Assembly: GCA_964413525.1 (NCBI GenBank)
Contig: CAYPTI010000057.1
Location: 3,630 to 11,147 of the forward strand
Direction: 5' to 3'
DNA length: 7,518 bases
Source: CAYPTI01 sp964413525 [NCBI: uncultured bacterium]
Lineage (GTDB): Bacteria; T1Sed10-126
The stretch's first letter is position 1; each line of letters begins with the position of its first letter. Of the stretch, positions 6,030-7,518 are shown piece after piece. The notes beneath the pieces were generated by a model. That model saw nothing but the letters and a program-made list of their open reading frames with translations. It did not search any database and was not told the origin of the DNA. The translations under genes were made by a program, and so were the position numbers.

Positions 6030-6300
6030 GTGTTTTGACGCCCTCAGCAACGCCCTTCGGCTGAAAACTCTGAAGCTGTTGCTGGAGCGGAAGTACTTTG
6101 TGAAGGAACTGGCCGGGGAGCTGGAACGTTCCCAGCAGACGGTGTCCCGTCACCTTAAACTGCTCCGAAAACAGGGTTTGGTGGTCTCAGAGACCGAAGG
6201 ACCCCGGCGCTATTACTGGGTTAAAAAACCGGAACTCGTGCGAGAAGCTCTTCGCATGCGCCGGTTTTTTGAACGACAGGAGACCGATCAGGGGAATTAG
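5995..6300 (+). CDS. ArsR-family winged helix-turn-helix regulator
   Basis: A 101-residue DNA-binding protein of the size usual for single-domain ArsR/SmtB regulators. The pattern is clear: FDALSNALRLKTLKLLLE (14-31), the helix FVKELAGELE (35-44), the recognition helix SQQTVSRHLKLLRKQGLV (46-63), and a beta wing GPRRYYWVK (69-77), followed by a C-terminal helix (~80-95) typical of the dimer interface. The classic metal site (ELCVCDL in helix 3) is replaced by FVKELAGEL with no Cys; the only Cys is Cys13. It is therefore unlikely to sense arsenic or cadmium through that site, and an organic ligand or redox signal is more likely. The start overlaps the dehydrogenase gene by 35 nt, so it is probably co-transcribed and may control that operon or the pirin gene downstream. 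A strong palindrome lies 45 nt after its stop. Confidence 0.88.
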   Translation: MSVDEVLYRLSECFDALSNALRLKTLKLLLERKYFVKELAGELERSQQTVSRHLKLLRKQGLVVSETEGPRRYYWVKKPELVREALRMRRFFERQETDQGN

Positions 6301-6344
6301 GTATAACAACTTATTTATCACGGGTTACCGGAATAGCGATATGG

Positions 6345-6369
6345 TGGAATGCCGGAATTCCGGATTCCA
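6345..6369. promoter_or_regulatory. 24-of-25 base palindrome, possible operator
   Basis: TGGAAT (6345-6350), one extra G (6351), then the perfect 12-bp palindrome CCGGAATTCCGG (6352-6363) and ATTCCA (6364-6369). All bases except the single G are symmetric. CCGGAAT also occurs at 6328-6334. It sits between the ArsR-type gene and the pirin gene, where a dimeric winged-helix protein could bind. It could also fold as an RNA hairpin, but no T-run follows, so it is not a standard terminator. Confidence 0.45.
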
Positions 6370-6412
6370 GTAATCAGTGGTGGACGGTCGGATGGTGCGG
6401 GCCGAACGGATG

Positions 6413-6427
6413 GGTTATTCTGTAACC
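6413..6427. promoter_or_regulatory. GGTTA-N5-TAACC dyad before the pirin gene
   Basis: GGTTA (6413-6417), TTCTG, TAACC (6423-6427) is a perfect 5+5 inverted repeat about 45 nt before the pirin start, at the place expected for promoter or operator sequence. A related GGTTACCGG occurs at 6324-6332. No known binding protein is recognised. Confidence 0.3.
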
Positions 6428-6469
6428 GATTGCTCTGATTGTTCATATTTTTATCGAGGGTGAACTGGG

Positions 6470-7171
6470 ATGAACATACGACGTCAGGAGGACCTGTACC
6501 ATCACCGGAGAAGCTGGCTGGACACGGACTGGCATTTTTCCTTCGGAGAATACCACGACCCGGACAACATGGGCTTCGGGCCGTTGAGGGTTCTGAACAA
6601 CGACCGGGTCGCAGGGGGAGGAGGATTTCCCACCCACAGCCACGACAACATGGAGATCGTCACCTGGATTATTGACGGGACGCTGGTTCACGAGGATTCC
6701 ACCGGGGGGAAGAGTTCGTTGGGCCCCCGGGAGGTGCAGGCGATGAGTGCCGGAACCGGGATCGCTCACAGCGAGTACAACGGTTCGGACGATGAACCCT
6801 TGCACCTGATTCAGACCTGGATTGAACCGGAGGAGCGAGGGATCGAACCACGGTACGGGGAGGCTTCCTACAGCCGGGACGATCTGAGTTCCGGGTTTGT
6901 CCCGGTGGCTTCCGGTCGGGAGGATACCGGAGTGTCCATCGTCCAGGATGCGTCCATTCTGGTCTGGTATCCGGAGGGAGGCCAGCAGGTCGAACCGGAT
7001 CGCGGTCCGGACCGCCGTGGGTACGTCGTCACCATGACCGGAAGTGTGTCGCTTGACGGGTCGGTCCTCAACGAGGGGGACGCGGCCGTGCTTTCCGATC
7101 TGGAGGACCTGGTTTTCAAATCGCAGGATGATTCAAGAGTTATGCTGATCGATCTTCCGCCGGGGAACTAA
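6470..7171 (+). CDS. Pirin-family bicupin protein (YhhW-like)
   Basis: A 233-residue protein, close in length to E. coli YhhW, a pirin that acts as a quercetin 2,3-dioxygenase in vitro. The N-terminal cupin carries all expected metal ligands: His56 and His58 in FPTHSHDNMEIVTW, and His100 and Glu102 in GTGIAHSEYN. Other family landmarks are FGEYHDPDNMGFGPLRVLNND (split over 25-45), the DGTLVHEDSTG loop (69-79), REVQAMSAGTG (87-97) and HLIQTWIEP (112-120), followed by a C-terminal cupin (~140-230) without the His set, as is usual. A cytoplasmic, iron-binding enzyme or transcription cofactor is expected from the family; the natural substrate is unknown. The ATG at 6470 has GAGGG 9 nt upstream. 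It stands alone between an ArsR-type gene on its left and a convergent dehydrogenase gene on its right. Confidence 0.93.
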   Translation: MNIRRQEDLYHHRRSWLDTDWHFSFGEYHDPDNMGFGPLRVLNNDRVAGGGGFPTHSHDNMEIVTWIIDGTLVHEDSTGGKSSLGPREVQAMSAGTGIAHSEYNGSDDEPLHLIQTWIEPEERGIEPRYGEASYSRDDLSSGFVPVASGREDTGVSIVQDASILVWYPEGGQQVEPDRGPDRRGYVVTMTGSVSLDGSVLNEGDAAVLSDLEDLVFKSQDDSRVMLIDLPPGN

Positions 7172-7376
7172 CGAATCCGGATCCCCTTCAAAACGAGTTC
7201 CTCTGAGTGCCGGCGGGATCCGGGCTCCGGTTTCGCCCGTCCGTCTCACAGGATCGGTCCGGTGGAAACCCGCTACAACGGATCATCGCGTATGGTGCTG
7301 GTTTCTTCACCGCGTTTCAACCGCCGAGACCGGGGTGGTTTTTGAACCGGGAAGCCGTCGAAGCCAATCAGGAGGC
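7172..7376 (+). other. Convergent intergenic region
   Basis: About 200 nt between the stops of the pirin gene and the minus-strand dehydrogenase; no gene was recognised. A perfect 9-bp inverted repeat (CCGGATCCC 7177-7185, GGGATCCGG 7215-7223) with a 29-nt loop lies just after the pirin stop. A terminator-like hairpin at 7319-7343 is listed separately. Confidence 0.4.
7319..7343 (+). terminator. Possible rho-independent terminator
   Basis: AACCGCC (7319-7325) pairs with GGTGGTT (7334-7340), with one G-U pair and an 8-nt loop, and is followed by TTT (7341-7343). It lies about 150 nt after the pirin stop and faces the end of the minus-strand dehydrogenase gene. The short T-run makes this weak. 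Confidence 0.3.
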
Positions 7377-7518
7377 TTACCCCTGATCGTCTCGAACCGG
7401 GTGAGGAACCGTCCCGGAGGACCGGAAGGACCGGAGAGTTTCCACGGTTTCCTCAAGCAGGGAGTCGGCGAGGTCCGGTCCGAACCCGGCGCTGTGGGGG
7501 GAAAGGATCAGGTTGTCG
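7377..7518 (-). CDS. NAD-dependent D-2-hydroxyacid dehydrogenase, C-terminal fragment
   Basis: The last 46 residues of a minus-strand gene that enters from beyond the right edge. It begins DNLILSPHSAG, matching the conserved NVILTPHxAG segment of D-isomer-specific 2-hydroxyacid dehydrogenases (phosphoglycerate, glyoxylate/hydroxypyruvate and D-lactate types); the His is the catalytic acid/base of the family. A short amphipathic helix (DLADSLLEETVETLRSF) and a polar tail then reach TAA at 7379-7377. This helix is the usual C-terminal end of the family, and no ACT domain follows, so it is not a long-form SerA. The substrate cannot be told from the fragment. It is convergent with the pirin gene. 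Confidence 0.8.
   Translation of the reverse strand, partial: DNLILSPHSAGFGPDLADSLLEETVETLRSFRSSGTVPHPVRDDQG

Larger units (their letters stand above)
6301..6469 (+). other. Intergenic region upstream of the pirin gene
   Basis: About 170 nt without a gene, AT-rich at both ends. It contains the 6345-6369 palindrome and the 6413-6427 dyad, each listed separately. A pirin promoter is expected in the AT-rich stretch near 6440-6455, but no convincing -35/-10 pair is visible. GAGGG (6456-6460), 9 nt before ATG 6470, is a plausible ribosome binding site. Confidence 0.4.

Noticed and set aside
1-7518. CRISPR array, insertion sequence or phage genes
   Set aside because: No regularly spaced repeats, transposase or integrase motifs, or terminal inverted repeats with target duplications were seen.

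Overview
This is a GC-rich bacterial window (about 60% G+C by eye). It opens with the 3' end of a 23S rRNA gene and a complete 5S rRNA gene, then carries about eight protein genes. The rRNA is bacterial in type: sarcin-ricin loop, bacterial 23S 3' tail, 5S 3' of 23S. Several genes have strong purine-rich ribosome binding sites (GGAGGAG, AGGAGGG), and one has a TATAAT-like -10 box. Strong Shine-Dalgarno use argues against a typical member of Bacteroidota. The proteins are rich in Arg, Glu and Asp and poor in Lys. The NUDIX/eIF2B-like pair resembles, from memory, a fused protein of haloarchaea. A salt- or heat-adapted bacterium is possible, but the phylum cannot be fixed from this sequence.

Layout. 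Positions 1-272 are the 23S 3' end and 465-584 the 5S, with a spacer that can fold into a long imperfect stem and holds no tRNA. Next is a small stand-alone GAF-domain protein (743-1165, +) behind a TATAAT-like promoter, followed by a two-membrane-segment protein of unknown function (1371-1724, +). Its last 16 bases overlap the end of a convergent minus-strand pair. That pair is a NUDIX-like protein (2589-3002) and an eIF2B/ribose-1,5-bisphosphate-isomerase-like protein (1709-2599), whose ends overlap by 11 nt.

Divergently from the pair, a large three-part flavin/iron-sulfur D-2-hydroxyacid dehydrogenase (3117-6029, +) is followed, with a 35-nt overlap, by an ArsR-type helix-turn-helix regulator (5995-6300, +). 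After an intergenic region with a strong palindrome comes a pirin/YhhW-type cupin (6470-7171, +). The window ends inside the C-terminus of a minus-strand NAD-dependent D-2-hydroxyacid dehydrogenase (7377-7518, partial).

How they may work together. The flavin/Fe-S dehydrogenase and the NAD-type dehydrogenase at the right edge both belong to families that act on D-2-hydroxyacids, so the right half may be a small 2-hydroxyacid/2-oxoacid redox neighbourhood controlled by the ArsR-type protein (inference). The overlapping NUDIX/eIF2B-like pair is the most unusual item. Its two products look like the halves of a single fused protein, and both have departures from the catalytic signatures of their families.
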